Assembly: GCA_028288545.1 (NCBI GenBank)
Contig: JAQBNQ010000639.1
Coordinates: 1-14,702, forward strand
Direction of reading: 5' to 3'
Length of the DNA: 14,702 nucleotides
Origin: Bacteroidota bacterium
Lineage (GTDB): Bacteria; Bacteroidota; Bacteroidia; Chitinophagales; LD1
The notes under the pieces are model-generated. The model was given only the letters and a program-made list of their open reading frames with translations, did not search any database and was not told where the DNA came from. A program made the position numbers and the translations under genes. Shown one piece after another: positions 12,871 to 14,702 of the stretch (positions are counted from its first letter, which is position 1; the number at the start of each line of letters is the position of its first letter).

Positions 12871-13725
12871 ATGAAGAGGTATTTATTGTTGGCGGTGTTT
12901 TTCGCTATTGGTATGTTTTTATGTTTCCCTTCTTTACAAACTCTTCAATCGGAGGTAGTGCAGCCACCGGCCGGTAAAGATGGAAATCCGAATGAAATTC
13001 CGCCTAACCAGACCTGCAATTATTGCCATGGAGGCAGTTACGAACATAACGCTGCGGGTAATGTGATTATAAAAATAGGAGAGGGGAGTCCTGACTCTAC
13101 GCTGGCTGGTTTTAATTATGAGTTAAATAAAACCTATACCATTTTGTTTAATCCAACATTTACGGCCAAACGTTATGGCTTTCAAATGTCGGCGCTGGAT
13201 CCTTCAAATAACAATGCAGGCTCCTTTACAGTTACTGACCCGGCACATACAACGCTTACTTCTATTCCAATCAATTATATAGCGCACCACAATGCATCCG
13301 GCTATAAGAACTGGACGTTTGAATGGACATCTCCATCAGCCAACATAGGCGATATTTCTTTTTATTATGCTTTTGTACAAGCCGATAGCAACGACCAGAA
13401 TACCAACGATACCGTTTATAAGGGACTGACCGTTATTCATGCATTGAATACCGGGATTAAAGGAGTAGACCTGAAAAATCTAAACTTGGGGCCCAATCCG
13501 ACAGAGGGCGTTCTTAATCTTTCTTTTGAGGTGCCTCAGATTGGCGATTTAAGCATTGACCTGTATTCCGTGGATGGAAAGTTATTGAGAAACCTGGTTG
13601 CGCAGAAAAGCGCTTCAACTGAGTTTCGACAATCCTGGGATATGCATGAAACTCCGGCCGGAATCTATCTTGTAAAAATTACGACTGAACAGGGCAGTTT
13701 GTGTAGAAAAGTAGTGGTAGAATAA
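12871..13725 (+). CDS. Haem c protein with a Reeler-like domain, T9SS-exported
   Basis: This 284-residue protein begins with a signal or anchor segment (about 1-20). One canonical haem c motif, C49-N-Y-C-H53, follows a G-x-P-N-E-I-P-P-N-Q-T stretch typical of Bacteroidota proteins that join a single CxxCH to a beta sandwich. Residues about 62-190 resemble that Reeler-like (choice-of-anchor) domain: a Y-T-I-L-F strand, R-Y-G-F-Q-M (101-106), A-G-S-F, a His pair (139-140), W-T-F-E-W-T-S-P, and F-Y-Y-A-F with D-T-V-Y. Met106 or a His of the pair could be the second haem ligand, but the sequence does not decide. A type A sorting domain ends it (about 203-284; G-P-N-P-T-E-G, G-I-Y-L-V-K-I). It follows the monooxygenase gene by 13 nt and is the likely operon partner, perhaps as electron carrier. 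It converges on the TPR gene with 2 nt between stops. Confidence 0.85.
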   Translation: MKRYLLLAVFFAIGMFLCFPSLQTLQSEVVQPPAGKDGNPNEIPPNQTCNYCHGGSYEHNAAGNVIIKIGEGSPDSTLAGFNYELNKTYTILFNPTFTAKRYGFQMSALDPSNNNAGSFTVTDPAHTTLTSIPINYIAHHNASGYKNWTFEWTSPSANIGDISFYYAFVQADSNDQNTNDTVYKGLTVIHALNTGIKGVDLKNLNLGPNPTEGVLNLSFEVPQIGDLSIDLYSVDGKLLRNLVAQKSASTEFRQSWDMHETPAGIYLVKITTEQGSLCRKVVVE

Positions 13726-13727
13726 CC

Positions 13728-14588
13728 CTACTGATGTGCCAGCTTTTGAATTCGCTCCAGTCGGTCCTTTTCGTTCTGCTGCAGGTATTTATCTTCGGAT
13801 AAAAGGCCATAAGCTTTTTCGAAGTGGAAGGAGGATTTCAGTTTATCATTTTTAAGCAAAAAGAGTTCTCCCAATTCTTCATGCACAAAACCATCAGGCT
13901 TAGCAATGCTTACAGACTCTTCGAACAGACCTAATTGAATCTTAAGGGCGTCATCCAACCTGTTTAGGGCGCGTAAGGCCCTTGCAACCGCCCATTTTGC
14001 AATAAATATCCCCTGTTCTGACTTTTTATCTTCTCTCCATTTTAGTGAGCGCAGAAATACGCTAAGGGCCTTTTCGTATTGTCCACTGTCAAAGTAGCTC
14101 CATCCCAGGTTATTGTAAAAGGGGCCAAGCCAGTTTTTAGCACGTTCATTTTTTGAACTTTCAGCCAAAATAATTCCTGCTTCGTTTAGGCGAATTGATT
14201 CTTCAAGCGGGGCTGCAATGGCCAACATATGTATTGCATCGATGCTATAGAAATCTTCCGCCAGTTGCTCAGCAATTTCCTTTGCCTGTTTAAAATGGAT
14301 AGTTGCATCCTCCGTTTTATGGGCGGAATTAAAAGTTCTTCCTCTTTCCAGGTGATAACGAACGTGGGCAAGTTCATGCACCGCAGGTAGTTGTTGTTCT
14401 ACCTCATTAAGCAGGGCCTGGGCCTCGTCAAATAAATAGCGTAAACCATAAGTGCGGGCAATTTGGGTTTGCAATTGCAAAAATGCCGAGCGGTCTTTTT
14501 CGGGAGATAAATCCTTTAAAACTTCTTTGAATTTTACCTCGGTACCGGCTGGATCGGAATAGTTCCAAAGTTTGTCGAAATCTTCCAT
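13728..14588 (-). CDS. TPR-repeat protein, cytosolic
   Basis: This 286-residue, all-helical protein has no signal peptide. The clearest tetratricopeptide repeat is L-G-W-S-Y-F-D-S-G-Q-Y-E-K-A-L-S-V-F-L-R-S-L (161-182). Weaker repeats occur at about 39-65, 76-110, 193-228 and 236-265, the last with H-F-E-K-A-Y. Such proteins act as protein-protein scaffolds. No effector or DNA-binding domain is attached, so a specific role cannot be given. It lies 36 nt downstream of the partial gene at the right edge, on the same strand, and may be in its operon. It has no evident link to the surface redox genes, which it meets tail to tail. The ATG at 14588-14586 is the only sensible start. Confidence 0.85.
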   Translation of the reverse strand: MEDFDKLWNYSDPAGTEVKFKEVLKDLSPEKDRSAFLQLQTQIARTYGLRYLFDEAQALLNEVEQQLPAVHELAHVRYHLERGRTFNSAHKTEDATIHFKQAKEIAEQLAEDFYSIDAIHMLAIAAPLEESIRLNEAGIILAESSKNERAKNWLGPFYNNLGWSYFDSGQYEKALSVFLRSLKWREDKKSEQGIFIAKWAVARALRALNRLDDALKIQLGLFEESVSIAKPDGFVHEELGELFLLKNDKLKSSFHFEKAYGLLSEDKYLQQNEKDRLERIQKLAHQ

Positions 14589-14624
14589 TCAATTAGTATT
14601 TATACAAAGATTAAGAAAATCCCG

Positions 14625-14702
14625 TTATTCAGCTTTTGCGATGAACACATCTACTCGGTCGTTGAGTTTCGCCTTTATCAGCGCCGAGAGCTTCACTTTG
14701 CC
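14625..14702 (-). CDS. C-terminus of an unidentified protein, cut by the right edge
   Basis: On the minus strand the frame is open from the window edge to a TAA at 14627-14625. The last 25 residues include KLSALIKAKLNDRVDVFIAKAE. The fragment is lysine-rich and probably ends in a helix. It is too short to assign to a family. Its strand and its 36-nt spacing to the TPR gene suggest the two are co-transcribed. Confidence 0.5.
   Translation of the reverse strand, partial: GKVKLSALIKAKLNDRVDVFIAKAE

Overview
The window looks like chromosomal DNA of a member of the Bacteroidota. Four proteins end in a type IX secretion (T9SS) type A C-terminal sorting domain (PNP motif). There are SprB-type repeats, a PKD lipoprotein and a C10 cysteine protease. 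Plausible promoters fit the Bacteroidota pattern (TTTG or TTG, about 19-20 nt, TAnnTTTG), and clear Shine-Dalgarno sites are scarce. Family and genus cannot be fixed from this. No RNA gene, CRISPR array, insertion sequence or phage gene was seen. No stretch longer than about 275 nt lacks a gene.

Layout. The left edge (1-50, minus) holds the apparent start of a gene that runs out of the window. From 83 to 3006 lie four plus-strand genes for small exported proteins that share one C-terminal domain of about 100 residues with two conserved cysteines. One of the four also carries a PKD domain. An unrelated helical cytosolic protein (1318-1812, minus) interrupts the set. Next, on the minus strand, is the coupled pair lgt and a TerB/DnaJ-domain protein (3010-4543). 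Upstream of it on the same strand is a coupled pair: a T9SS-exported C10 protease and a small lipoprotein whose start codon overlaps the protease stop (4660-7754), ended by a hairpin terminator. A lipid-anchored di-haem cytochrome c peroxidase (7886-8992) stands alone between two strong hairpin terminators. Then comes a T9SS-exported SprB-repeat protein (9112-11145, minus). Divergent from it, 59 nt away, is a two-gene plus-strand operon (11205-13725). The window ends with a TPR protein and the C-terminus of another minus-strand gene.

The most interesting part is the 11205-13725 operon. Its first gene has all six copper-ligand positions of peptidylglycine/dopamine-beta monooxygenases: a His-His pair, a single His, a His-Thr-His and a Met. 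These are fused behind a c-type cytochrome domain with an unusual CX3CH haem motif, and in front of a T9SS sorting domain. The second gene encodes a CxxCH protein with a Reeler-like beta domain and another sorting domain. Together they look like a surface-displayed copper monooxygenase that could be fed electrons by covalently bound haem rather than by ascorbate. This is an inference from motifs and gene order. The second point of interest is the four-gene paralogous family at 83-3006, which I do not recognise.
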